DNA from: Nocardioides sp. AX2bis
GTDB lineage: Bacteria; Actinomycetota; Actinomycetes; Propionibacteriales; Nocardioidaceae
Length of the DNA stretch: 64,000 nt
Direction: 5' to 3'
NCBI RefSeq assembly: GCF_902506435.1
Contig: NZ_LR733215.1
Location: forward strand, 1,574,097 to 1,638,096
Shown: positions 16,706 through 25,894 of the stretch, piece by piece
Layout of the letters: each line of letters starts with the position of its first letter
Numbering within the stretch: position 1 is the stretch's first letter
Notes under the pieces: generated by a model
Databases searched by the model: none
Seen by the model: the letters and a program-made list of their open reading frames with translations, nothing else
What the model was told of the DNA's origin: nothing
Translations under genes and position numbers: made by a program

Positions 16706-18129
16706 GCAGCCACCGCGAAGCACCGGAGATCTCCAAGGACCCGGTCGCCGACGGCACCGACGTCTACGCCTTCCGCAACCCGAACCGCCCTGACAACGTG
16801 GTCCTGATCGCGAACTTCCTGCCGCTGCAGCAGCCCAACGGCGGCCCGAACTTCTACGAGTTCGGCGACGACGTCCTGTACGAGATCAAGGTCTCGAACC
16901 GCAACGACAACAAGCCGGCGGTCACCTACGAGTTCAAGTTCACGACCGAGGTCAAGGGCGAGTCCTTCCTCTACAACACCGGCCCGATCGAGTCGGTCGG
17001 CAGCGAGAACTGGAACCGCCCGCAGTTCTACAGCGTCACCCGGGTCAAGAACGGTCGCCGGCGGGTCCTCGCCGAGCGGCTGCCCACCCCGCCGGTCAAC
17101 GTGGGGACGCGGAGCACCGGTGACTACGCCGCGCTCGCCGAGGAGGCCACCCACACCCGTCGTGGTCGCCGCTTCTTCGCCGGCCAGCGCGCCGACGCCT
17201 TCCACGTGGACCTCGGCAGCATCTTCGACCTCGGCGCGCTGCGTCCGTTCAACGAGAACCACCTGGTCCCGCTCGCGAACATGGACGGCATCAACTCGGT
17301 GCAGTCCTACAACGTCCACTCCATCGCCCTCGAGGTCCCGATCAAGGAGCTCACGCGCGACGGGTCCACGCCCACGAACCCGGCGGCACGCAAGTCCGTC
17401 ATCGGCGTCTGGGCGACGGCGAGCCGTCGTCGTGCGCGCACCTGGAACCCCCAGACCGGCTCCTACGAGGGCACCGGTCCCTGGGTCCAGGTCTCGCGCC
17501 TGGCCAACCCGCTGTTCAACGAGGTCATCGTCCCGATGGGGGAGAAGGACCGCTGGAACGCCGTGGCCCCCTCGCAGGACGCGCCGTTCCGCAAGTACGT
17601 CCAGACCCCGGAGCTCGCCGGCCTGCTGCCGGTGCTCTACCCGGACGTCTTCCCCAACCTCGAGGCGTACGACAAGCCCCGGGCGGACCTCGACGCGATC
17701 CTGCTGACGGGCATCCCGTCCGGCGTGGTCCCCGGGTTCCAGAACTACACCGGGCCCAACCCCGCCGACCTGCTGCGTCTGAACGTGGCGATCCCGCCGA
17801 AGGTGCAGGGCGACGAGGGCTACAGCAACTTCGGTGTGGTCGGGGGCGACCTGTCGGGCTTCCCCAACGGTCGCCGCATCGACGACGAGGTCGTGGCCAT
17901 CGAGCTGCGGGCCGTCGCCGGGGTCACCATCCCGCTGGTGGACCCCTCCTTCACGCCGGACGGCGCCGCCGGCCAGCTCACCGACGGCACGGAGAACACC
18001 AACGCCGACCTGCTGGACGACTTCCCGTTCCTCGGCCTGCCGGGCGGCGGCTACCAGACGGTGCCCGGTACGACCACCGCCGAGCCGACCAACCCCGACG
18101 GTGGCCAGGGCACGGCGGCGCGGCGTTGA
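16702..18129 (+). CDS. DUF4331 family protein without a signal peptide
   Basis: A 475-residue protein beginning MSSHREAPEISKDPVADGTD, a hallmark of DUF4331. Later family blocks include DVYAFRNPNRPDNVVLIANF, AFHVDLGSIFDLGALRPFNENHL and LFNEVIVPMGEKDRWN (each broken from context). From memory many members are secreted, yet this one starts directly at the domain. An AGGAGG site lies 6 nt before the ATG, supporting the start. ATGA overlap upstream and TTGA overlap downstream make a coupled trio. The biochemical role of the family is unknown. Confidence 0.9.
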   Translation: MSSHREAPEISKDPVADGTDVYAFRNPNRPDNVVLIANFLPLQQPNGGPNFYEFGDDVLYEIKVSNRNDNKPAVTYEFKFTTEVKGESFLYNTGPIESVGSENWNRPQFYSVTRVKNGRRRVLAERLPTPPVNVGTRSTGDYAALAEEATHTRRGRRFFAGQRADAFHVDLGSIFDLGALRPFNENHLVPLANMDGINSVQSYNVHSIALEVPIKELTRDGSTPTNPAARKSVIGVWATASRRRARTWNPQTGSYEGTGPWVQVSRLANPLFNEVIVPMGEKDRWNAVAPSQDAPFRKYVQTPELAGLLPVLYPDVFPNLEAYDKPRADLDAILLTGIPSGVVPGFQNYTGPNPADLLRLNVAIPPKVQGDEGYSNFGVVGGDLSGFPNGRRIDDEVVAIELRAVAGVTIPLVDPSFTPDGAAGQLTDGTENTNADLLDDFPFLGLPGGGYQTVPGTTTAEPTNPDGGQGTAARR

Positions 18130-18533
18130 CCGAGCACCCGCGCCCTCCGGACTCCCCGGAGAACCCCGACGCCGGGCAGGGCATGGTCCTGCTCGACATC
18201 GGGGGTGACGTGGGTGCCCTGATCGTGGTGATGCCGACCGACCTGGTCGGTCACGAGGTCGAGGTGCTCGCCGAGGGCGAGCACCCGTCCGGGCCCCAGG
18301 CCGAGCACGGCCACGGTCACGGCCACGGTCACGGTCACGGGCACGACGACGGAGCACCGCAGCACGTCGCCGTCGTACGCCGTCCGCTGGGGCCGGGGCG
18401 TGAGGTGCCGGCCCTGGTCTACCCGGCGCTGCGCGAGGGCGCCTACCGCCTGGTGCCGAAGGGCTCGACCACGGTCGTGCTCGAGGCGACGGTCCGCGGT
18501 GGCGAGGTCACCACGCTCGACTGGCCCGTCTGA
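18126..18533 (+). CDS. His-rich small protein following DUF4331
   Basis: A 135-residue protein from a TTG that overlaps the DUF4331 stop (TTGA); an ATG 19 codons in (MVLLDIGGDVGALIVVMP) is the alternative start. The middle holds six GH pairs in a row ending HDD, a likely divalent-metal-binding run (Zn, Ni or Cu). The flanks MVLLDIGGDVGAL and VYPALREGAYRLVPKGS belong to a conserved actinobacterial family often labelled phosphodiesterase, for which I see no catalytic motif. Coupling with the two preceding genes suggests a joint role. Confidence 0.75.
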   Translation: MTEHPRPPDSPENPDAGQGMVLLDIGGDVGALIVVMPTDLVGHEVEVLAEGEHPSGPQAEHGHGHGHGHGHGHDDGAPQHVAVVRRPLGPGREVPALVYPALREGAYRLVPKGSTTVVLEATVRGGEVTTLDWPV

Positions 18534-18582
18534 ACCCTCCGTCCCACCTCCATGAGAGGTCTCCCACCGTCGCCCGTCGACG

Positions 18583-18612
18583 GTGAGAGGCCTCTCATCG
18601 GTGTCTCACGCC
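18583..18612 (+). promoter_or_regulatory. 30-bp operator-like element, copy 1
   Basis: Contains TGAGAGGCCTCTCA, a perfect palindrome, followed by a second TCTCAC, so that CTCTCAT and GTCTCAC repeat with an 11-bp period. It matches the element at 24185-24214 (minus strand) at 25 of 30 bases. It ends 86 bp before the secreted acidic-protein gene. Repeats one helical turn apart are typical of OmpR-family response-regulator sites, and such a regulator is encoded 3 kb away. A half-copy, ATGAGAGGTCTCC, lies 31 bp upstream. Confidence 0.6.
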
Positions 18613-18698
18613 GGCTTCACCGCGGGCCAGCACAGTGGTGTCCACACCCGGGGAGGAACCCTCCGTACCCGGGTCCCACCCCGCGAGAGGACACCACC

Positions 18699-19151
18699 AT
18701 GAAGCGCTCCACCCTCACCGTCGGCACCACCTTCACCGCCGGGCTCGTCGCCGCCGGCGTGCTCGCCTTCCCGCTGTCGGGTGCGGCCTCCGCCGCCGCT
18801 GACGACCTCCTCAAGCGCGACGAGGAGACCGCCGACGTGGTGCTCGTCGACGACGAGGACGACGACGACACCGGTGACCGCGACCTCACCCAGCTCACCC
18901 GCGACGACGTCGCGGACGACGGCTCCGAGGTCCCGACGAACGACCGGACCATCGGCGCGACCAGCGACCAGACCAACGGCGACCAGACCAACGGCGACCG
19001 GACGAACGCCGACCAGACGAACGGCGACCAGACGAACGCCGACCAGACGAACGGCGACCAGACGAACGACGACGCCGACGACGTCACGAACGATCAGACC
19101 GGCGACGACGACCAGACCGGCGACGACGACCAGACCGGCGACGACGACTGA
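18699..19151 (+). CDS. secreted acidic repeat protein (DQTNG repeats)
   Basis: A 150-residue protein. Residues 1-33 are a Sec signal peptide (basic MKRS, hydrophobic core, cleavage near SAASAAAD). The mature part is strongly acidic (VLVDDEDDDDTGD) and then consists of tandem five-residue DQTNG-type units followed by three DQTGDD units. No enzyme motif is present. It is probably disordered and could bind cations. The Ser/Thr kinase gene follows after 28 bp and probably shares its transcript. An upstream 30-bp operator-like element links it to the Asp-rich gene at 24.1 kb. Confidence 0.8.
   Translation: MKRSTLTVGTTFTAGLVAAGVLAFPLSGAASAAADDLLKRDEETADVVLVDDEDDDDTGDRDLTQLTRDDVADDGSEVPTNDRTIGATSDQTNGDQTNGDRTNADQTNGDQTNADQTNGDQTNDDADDVTNDQTGDDDQTGDDDQTGDDD
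18966..19150 (+). repeat. in-gene tandem repeat, 15-bp units then 18-bp units
   Basis: Seven units of the type GACCAGACGAACGGC (encoding DQTNG/A/D) are followed after a short break by GACCAGACCGGCGACGAC-type units (DQTGDD). Units are nearly identical at DNA level, so copy number probably varies between strains. Confidence 0.85.
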
Positions 19152-19179
19152 CGGCCGCGGGACGGCGGAGGACGACGAC

Positions 19180-20061
19180 GTGACCGGGCGCGACGGGCGC
19201 TGGCGCTTCCGCGACGGTGACCGGATCACCGACGCGCTGACCGCGGTGCGGCTGCTCGGCGGCGGCTCGGCCTACGAGGCGTACCTCGCCTTCGACGAGA
19301 TCACCTACGGCCCGGTCGTGGTCAAGGTCGTCCGGCCGGACCAGGTCGCCGACCCGCACAGCCTGCGTGGGCTGCGGCGCGAGGTCGACACGCTCGCGCT
19401 GGTGAACCACCCGGCGGTGGTCCGCGGCCTGCGCCACGAGCTCGCCGGGGAGCGCCCGCACGTCGTGCTCGAGCACCTCGACGGGCCCCGCCTGTCCAGC
19501 CTCGTCCGGCGGTACGGCCCGCTGCAGGAGGCGCAGTACCTGCCGCTCGCGGTGGAGATGGCCTCGGCGCTGCACTACTTCGGCCACGTCGACGTGGTGC
19601 ACCTCGACCTCAAGCCGAGCAACATCATCATGGGCGCCCCGGCGCGACTGATCGACCTCTCGGTCGCGCGCTCGACGGCCGCGGCCGCGGCACTGACCGG
19701 GCGGATCGGGACCGACGCCTACATGTCTCCCGAGCAGTGCGCCCCCGGCTCGCGCGGTACCCCGGGTCCGGAGAGCGACGTGTGGGGGCTCGGCGCGACC
19801 CTCTTCGAGGCCGTCGCCGGCCACCGGGCCTTCGCCGACCCCCGGCCGTCGGCCGGCGAGCCGGAGGAGCAGTACCCCCAGCTGGTCGACCGCCCCTCCC
19901 CGCTGCCCGACCGGGTCCCTGCTGCGGTGGCCACGATCATCCAGGCGGCGCTCGAGCAGCGCCCCGCCGACCGCCCCGCGCCCCACGAGGTCGCCGCCGC
20001 GCTCGAGCCGGTGCTGGCCGCGCAGCCGGCAGCCCGCCTGACCTTCTCCGTCCGCGGCTGA
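19180..20061 (+). CDS. soluble Ser/Thr protein kinase, non-RD type
   Basis: A 293-residue Hanks-type kinase without a membrane segment or sensor domain. Visible are the glycine loop LLGGGSAYEAY, the ATP lysine K49 in VVVKVV, the catalytic loop HLDLKPSNI (D143; leucine replaces the usual arginine), LIDLSVAR at the DFG position (D159 kept, then LS for FG), and GTDAYMSPEQC. The metal-binding residues are kept, so it is probably active. The GTG start follows GCGGAGGA. It lies 28 bp after the secreted acidic-protein gene. The substrates are unknown. Confidence 0.9.
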   Translation: MTGRDGRWRFRDGDRITDALTAVRLLGGGSAYEAYLAFDEITYGPVVVKVVRPDQVADPHSLRGLRREVDTLALVNHPAVVRGLRHELAGERPHVVLEHLDGPRLSSLVRRYGPLQEAQYLPLAVEMASALHYFGHVDVVHLDLKPSNIIMGAPARLIDLSVARSTAAAAALTGRIGTDAYMSPEQCAPGSRGTPGPESDVWGLGATLFEAVAGHRAFADPRPSAGEPEEQYPQLVDRPSPLPDRVPAAVATIIQAALEQRPADRPAPHEVAAALEPVLAAQPAARLTFSVRG

Positions 20062-20107
20062 GGCGCGAGCGACGACGATAGGCGTGGAGGGGCGAGCGCA
20101 GGGCCTC

Positions 20108-20484
20108 GGTGGTCGAGGAGCGAGCGAAGCGATCGTCACGAGACCAGGACCCCGCCGGTGGTCGAGGAGCGAGCGAAGCGAGCGTCACGAGACCCAGAAC
20201 CACGGTGGTCGAGGAGCGAGCGCAGCACCCGCGGTGGTCGAGGAGCGAGCGCAGCGAGCGTCACGAGACCAGGACCCCGCAGGTCGAGGAGCGGCCGCGC
20301 CCCCAGTGGTCGAGGAGCGAGCGAAGCGAGCGTCACGAGACCCTTACCCGCAGGTGGTCGAGGAGCGAGCGAAGCGAGCGTCACGAGACCCAGGACCCCG
20401 CTGGTCGAGGAGCGAGCGAAGCGAGCGTCACGAGACCCAGAACCCCGCTGGTCGAGGAGCGAGCGCAGCGAGCGTCACGAGACC
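20108..20484 (+). repeat. family A repeat array, forward orientation (locus 1, left)
   Basis: About seven full and two truncated copies of a 38-bp unit made of GGTGGTCGAGGAGCGAGCG followed by AAGCGAGCGTCACGAGACC (or CAGCG...). Copies are separated by 8-12 variable bases such as CAGGACCCCGC. The unit has an internal palindrome, CGCTTCG within GCGAGCGAAGCGAGC. The array fills the gap between the kinase and the HNH gene. Nothing else is seen in the 46 bp before it. Confidence 0.95.
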
Positions 20485-20600
20485 CACACAGCGACTGTTA
20501 CTGAACGTTTGATCGAATGCGACCGCTCTGCTTGTGCAGAACCGCCTCTGACCTGTGGAAACAGCCAAGTACTGTCGGCGGCGAGTGCTTGAATTGATCC
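20485..20600 (+). promoter_or_regulatory. conserved leader of HNH gene, copy 1
   Basis: The 116-bp leader resembles 59819-59934, sharing GCGACTGTTACTGAA, GTTTGATCGAATG and CCGCCTCTGACCTGTGG and the same spacing to the ATG. It is AT-richer than its surroundings and probably carries the promoter and 5' UTR. The exact promoter is not assigned. Confidence 0.5.
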
Positions 20601-21128
20601 ATGGCCACCACCGAGGACACCACCACCGGGCACCCCGTCCCGTGCGGTGTCCGCGCCCTCGCGGCGAGCGTGACGGCCTTGGCCGAACGGCCGTTGTTCG
20701 CGTTGGACGCCGCGACCACCCGCGACACCATCCAGGCGCTGGCGGTCCTGGAATCGAAGGTCACCTCCCTCAAGCTCGCCGTCTTCGCCCACGCCGACGA
20801 AGTCCAGGTCGGCTGTGAGGCGCGGATCATCCCCGTGGTCCTCGGCGGAAACGGTGAGGTCCTCCACCAGGGCAAGGCCCGACGCAAGTACACCGCCGCG
20901 CAGACCTACGCCATGCACGCCCGGGACAAGTCCTGCACCGCGAAGGGCTGTGACTGGCCACCGGGGCTGTGTCACGCCCACCACGACACGATGTTCTCGA
21001 AAGGTGGGAAGACAGACATCGAGGACGGACGGCTGCTCTGCCCGCACCACCACGCCCGCGCCCACGACCCCGCCTACGACATGACCATCCACGCCGACAA
21101 CAAGGTCACCTTCCACCGCAGGACATAG
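20601..21128 (+). pseudogene. DUF222/HNH endonuclease, internally deleted copy
   Basis: A 175-residue in-frame remnant of the 423-residue gene at 59935. Residues 1-71 and 72-175 match the two ends of the intact copy almost exactly. The join (QVG then CEARIIPVV) removes 248 residues, 744 bp, with only about a CT of microhomology. The N-terminal helix bundle is truncated and most of DUF222 is lost, but the HNH domain stays whole (CTAKGCDWPPGLCHAHH, LLCPHHHARAH). It may be expressed as a bare HNH domain or be dead. The start is supported by the shared leader. Confidence 0.85.
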
Positions 21129-21134
21129 GCCGAG

Positions 21135-21380
21135 GGTCTCGTGACGCTCGCTTCGCTCGCTCCTCGACCACCGGGTGCTGCGCGCCGTAGACCACCGGGT
21201 GCTGCGCGCCGTCGACCACCGGGTCCGCGCGCCCTCGACCACCGGGTCCGCGCGCCCTCGACCACCGGAACGCCGGGGGCGCGCCGCGCGTCGATGTGTG
21301 GATCGCGCTCACCTGGTGGATGCAATCCACACATCGACCCCTTGCCCGGTCTCGTGACGCTCGCTTCGCTCGCCCACCGG
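21135..21380 (-). repeat. family A repeats, inverted orientation (locus 1, right)
   Basis: One full inverted 38-bp unit begins 6 bp after the HNH stop (GGTCTCGTGACGCTCGC...CGACCACC). Four shortened units of about 24 bp follow (GGGTGCTGCGCGCCGT + CGACCACC and variants), then a stretch with CACACATCGA repeated around 21296-21340, and a last partial unit at 21348. The array mirrors the forward array left of the gene. Confidence 0.9.
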
Positions 21381-21390
21381 GGCCACCGCC

Positions 21391-21483
21391 CTGTCCGAAA
21401 TCGTCATCTCGAGGCGCCGCGAGCGTCGTCTCGAGGCGCCGGAAGCGTCATCTCGGCTGTCCGCGAGCGTCATCTCGGCGGGG
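21391..21483 (+). repeat. family B repeats (locus 1)
   Basis: Four units of about 20-24 bp with core AGCGTCATCTCG, joined by GCTGTCCGCG or AGGCGCCGG. The array stops 5 bp before the response-regulator stop codon. The same family occurs at 61519-61589 and, inverted, at 31553-31617. Confidence 0.85.
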
Positions 21484-21488
21484 CGGTG

Positions 21489-22160
21489 TCAGGGGTTGAA
21501 GCGGTAGCCCATCCCGCGGACGGTGCTGATCACCTGGGTGCCCAGCTTCTTGCGGAGGTAGCCGACGTAGACGTCGACGACGTTCGAGCCGGGGTCGAAG
21601 TCGAAGCCCCAGGCGTGGTCGAGCAGCTGCTCGCGCGAGAGCACCTGGCCGGGGTTGAGCATGAAGATCTCGGCGAGCAGGAACTCGCGGGCCGAGAGGT
21701 CGATGGCGCGGCCGTGGACGGACGCGCGGCGGGTGCGGAGGTCGAGGCGGACGTCGCCGGCCTCGAGGGCCTCCTCGCGGGGGCCGGCCGCGGCGTCGTT
21801 GGCCTGGCGCAGGCGCAGGCGTACGCGGGCCAGCAGCTCGGCGAAGCGGAACGGCTTGGCCATGTAGTCGTCCGCGCCGCCCTCGAGCGCCGAGACGGTG
21901 TCGTTGACCGAGTCGCGGGCGGTCAGCACGATGACCGGGACGCGCGAGCCCTGGGCCCGCAGCTGGTCGAGCACGTCGATGCCGTCGAGCCCGGGCAGGC
22001 CCAGGTCGAGCACCACCAGGTCGTGGTCGTCGTCCAGCGCCAGCTCCAGGGCCTGCTTGCCGTCGCCGACGACCGTCGTCAGGTGGCCCTCGGCGCGCAG
22101 CCCCTTGTCCAGGAACGAGGCGATCCTCGTCTCGTCCTCCACGATCAGGATCCTCGCCAT
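21489..22160 (-). CDS. OmpR-family response regulator
   Basis: A 223-residue regulator. The receiver domain (1-120) has the acidic pair E8/D9, the phospho-acceptor D52 in VVLDLGLPG, T80 in VLTARD and K102 in AKPF. The winged-helix domain is at about 130-223 (LSAREFLLAEIFMLNPGQVLSR, VVDVYVGYLRKKLG, RGMGYRF; quoted in parts). The gene starts inside the 3' end of the histidine kinase (16-bp overlap). It is the likely reader of the 30-bp elements at 18583 and 24185; this is inference. Confidence 0.95.
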   Translation of the reverse strand: MARILIVEDETRIASFLDKGLRAEGHLTTVVGDGKQALELALDDDHDLVVLDLGLPGLDGIDVLDQLRAQGSRVPVIVLTARDSVNDTVSALEGGADDYMAKPFRFAELLARVRLRLRQANDAAAGPREEALEAGDVRLDLRTRRASVHGRAIDLSAREFLLAEIFMLNPGQVLSREQLLDHAWGFDFDPGSNVVDVYVGYLRKKLGTQVISTVRGMGYRFNP

Positions 22161-23758
22161 GTCTCCTCGGTCTCCTTGCTGTGCTGGGTGGGGTCGGGGG
22201 TGGTCGGGGGGAGGGCCTGTGCGAAGGGTGCCCTGTCGGTGGTGTCCACGCCGTCGCTGGTCGCCTCGGTCCGGGTGTCGCCGGTGTGGTCGCGGCTGTC
22301 GTCGCCGTCGCCGTCGGGCTGCACGAGCGGCAGCGTGATCACGAAGCGGGCGCCGCAGGGCGCGCCCTGATCGTCCGTGCCGTCCTCGACGTGCGCGGAG
22401 CCGTGGTGCGCCGCGGCGATCGCTCCGACGATCGACAGGCCGAGGCCGAACCCCTCGTCGCCCCGGGGGACGACGGAGCGACCGAACCGCTCGAAGATGC
22501 GGCCCCGGTCCGCGGCCGGGACGCCGCGCCCGGTGTCGCGCACCCACAGCCGGGCACGGTCGCCGTCGGTGTCCGCGCCGAGCGCGACGACCTGGCCGGG
22601 GGCGGTGTGCTTGACGGCGTTGTCGGCCAGCTGGAGCAGGGCCTGCGCGATCCGCTGCTGGTCGAGCACGACCTTCTCCCGGCTGCTGGCGTCCAGCCGC
22701 CAGTCCCGGGGCCCCATCGCGGTGGCCTTGGCCAGGGTGCTGGAGACGAGCCGGTGCAGGCGTACGGGCTCGGGGTGCAGGAAGTCGGGCCGCTCGCTCT
22801 TGGCCAGCAGCATCAGGTCGCGCACCAGGCGGCTCATCCGGTCGATCTCGTCGAGCAGCAGCTCCTGCGTCTCCCGGACCTCCGCCGGGTCCTCGGGGTC
22901 GAGCAGCTCCAGGTGGCCCGAGAGCACGGTCAGCGGCGTCCGGAGCTCGTGGCCGGCGTCGTCCAGGAACTGCCGCTGGGCGACGAAGGCGGTCTCCAGG
23001 CGGCCGAGCATCCCGTTGACGGTGCGGGTGAGGGCGGTGATGTCGTCGTTGCCCCGCTCCGGGATGCGCTGGGACAGGTCGGTCTCGCCGATCGACTCGG
23101 CCGCCGTGCGCAGGGTGCGCAGCGGCGCCAGCAGCCGCCCGGAGAGCCACGCGGCGACCGCGGTCACCAGGAGGAGGAGGACCAGCGCGACCAGGGTGTA
23201 GGTGCGCATCGTCTCCAGCAGACCGGACCTCGCGCGGTCCAGGAAGGTGCCGACGACGAGCGCGCCCTCGCCGCCGTCGGCCCCGAAGCGGACGGTCTGC
23301 ACGTCGAGCTGGAGGCGGCCCTCCGGGGTCTCGATGACGGTCGTCCCGTTGTCGGCCAGCAGCGGGCCCACCGCGGCGTCGAAGGACGGGTCCATGACGA
23401 TCTCGTCGTTGCCGAAGGAGAAGCTCCGGGTGGAACCGTCCCACCAGCCGGCGAGCAGCTCGGTGTCGTCGGGGACGTTGCGGGCCAGGAAGGTCCGCAG
23501 GAGCTGCTCAGGGCTGACGAACGGTTCTCTGGTCTCGGGGTCGAGGCCACCGCGCAACCCGTCGAGCTCGGCGAACTCCTGGTCGATCTCCGCGGTGATC
23601 TCCTCGGCACGACGCTGGTCCTCGAAGGTGTAGACCAGCAACCCGGCCGAGGCCAGCGACAGGGCGACGAGCAGAGCGGTGGCCACGGTGAGACGGGTGC
23701 GCACGGAGACACCCGGGCGCCTCGCCCGGGTGTCGTCGTCGGGACCCGCCGTCGTCAC
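22145..23758 (-). CDS. sensor histidine kinase
   Basis: A 537-residue membrane kinase. TM1 is at about 22-43, the extracytoplasmic sensor at 45-185, TM2 at about 187-208 and HAMP at 208-260. The H-box H270 is in DDAGHELRTPL, the N-box is LADNAVKH, and G boxes are DTGRGVP and GFGLGLSI. A 60-residue Asp/Thr-rich tail follows the ATPase domain. Gene order is sensor before regulator, with the Asp-rich secreted gene first, 33 bp upstream. The sensed signal is unknown. Confidence 0.95.
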   Translation of the reverse strand: MTTAGPDDDTRARRPGVSVRTRLTVATALLVALSLASAGLLVYTFEDQRRAEEITAEIDQEFAELDGLRGGLDPETREPFVSPEQLLRTFLARNVPDDTELLAGWWDGSTRSFSFGNDEIVMDPSFDAAVGPLLADNGTTVIETPEGRLQLDVQTVRFGADGGEGALVVGTFLDRARSGLLETMRTYTLVALVLLLLVTAVAAWLSGRLLAPLRTLRTAAESIGETDLSQRIPERGNDDITALTRTVNGMLGRLETAFVAQRQFLDDAGHELRTPLTVLSGHLELLDPEDPAEVRETQELLLDEIDRMSRLVRDLMLLAKSERPDFLHPEPVRLHRLVSSTLAKATAMGPRDWRLDASSREKVVLDQQRIAQALLQLADNAVKHTAPGQVVALGADTDGDRARLWVRDTGRGVPAADRGRIFERFGRSVVPRGDEGFGLGLSIVGAIAAAHHGSAHVEDGTDDQGAPCGARFVITLPLVQPDGDGDDSRDHTGDTRTEATSDGVDTTDRAPFAQALPPTTPDPTQHSKETEETWRGS

Positions 23759-23791
23759 CGGCGCGGCTCGGTCGTCGGCTCAGGTGTCGGG

Positions 23792-24145
23792 TCAGTCGTC
23801 GTCATCGTCCCCGCCGTCGTCGTCATCGTCGTCATCGTCGTCGTCCACGTCCACGGGCTGCGGGATGACCGGTTCGGGTCCGTCATCGTCGTCATCGTCC
23901 TCCTCCACCACCGGGGGGACCGGTGTCGGGCGGGGCGTGGGTGCCGGCTCGGGGACGAAGCGCTGCCCGGGTCGTACCTCGGTGCCGGTCACGGTGGTCG
24001 TCTCCGGCCCGGCGCCTCGGTCCGCGCTCTCGCTGATCACGATGGTCTCCCGCGGGCTGCCCGAGGTGTCGTTGGCCGCGAGCGAGCCCGCGACGAAGCC
24101 CCCCACCGGCAGCAGCACGGCGAGGGTGATCAGGACCTTGAGCAT
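23792..24145 (-). CDS. Asp-rich secreted or membrane-anchored protein
   Basis: A 117-residue protein. An N-terminal hydrophobic segment (MLKVLITLAVLLPVGGFVAG) is a signal peptide or anchor; then come a Thr/Glu region, a Pro-rich linker (PAPTPRPTPVPP) and an acidic tail with runs of six, ten and five Asp. It leads the operon with the histidine kinase and response regulator. The acidic tail may bind cations and could be tied to sensing. A GTG three codons upstream is an alternative start. Confidence 0.75.
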   Translation of the reverse strand: MLKVLITLAVLLPVGGFVAGSLAANDTSGSPRETIVISESADRGAGPETTTVTGTEVRPGQRFVPEPAPTPRPTPVPPVVEEDDDDDDGPEPVIPQPVDVDDDDDDDDDDGGDDDDD

Positions 24146-24184
24146 CGCGGACACGGTCCGAGCATCATGGCCGATCGTGGGTGT

Positions 24185-24214
24185 GGTGTGAGAGCCCGAT
24201 GAGAGGGCTCTCAT
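24185..24214 (-). promoter_or_regulatory. 30-bp operator-like element, copy 2
   Basis: On the minus strand it reads ATGAGAGCCCTCTCATCG then GGCTCTCACACC, 25/30 identical to the element at 18583-18612 and in the same orientation relative to its gene. CTCTCAT and CTCTCAC repeat with an 11-bp period. It ends 40 bp before the Asp-rich gene that starts the two-component operon, so autoregulation is suggested. Confidence 0.6.
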
Positions 24215-24267
24215 CTGCGCCTCCCTCCGGCGGACGACCAACGCCGCACCAACGCTCACCCGACTAA

Positions 24268-24283
24268 GGTGACGCGGGTCACC
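24268..24283. promoter_or_regulatory. inverted repeat before acyl-CoA ligase
   Basis: GGTGAC-GCGG-GTCACC lies 31 bp before the start codon. It could be the site of a TetR- or GntR-type repressor. No such gene is adjacent. Confidence 0.3.
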
Positions 24284-24314
24284 GCACCCTGCCCGCTGCC
24301 CGCCAGGAGGACCT

Positions 24315-25871
<1,557 letters not shown>

Positions 25872-25894
25872 CCGGTCGACGGTCGGCGCGGGCC

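Larger units (their letters stand above)
20108..21483. mobile_element. composite HNH/repeat element, copy 1 (deleted)
   Basis: The order is forward family A array, 116-bp leader, HNH gene, inverted family A array, family B array. The same order occurs at 59470-61589, with near-identical gene and leader sequence, so the whole unit behaves as a duplicated block. No transposase is present. Mobility is inferred from the duplication only. Confidence 0.6.

Noticed and set aside
20084-20512. Open frames across the family A arrays (repeating VVEERAKRASRD or TLASLAPRPP)
   Set aside because: All frames of the GC-rich repeat lack stops by composition. The frames have no start signals and only follow the repeat, so they are artefacts.
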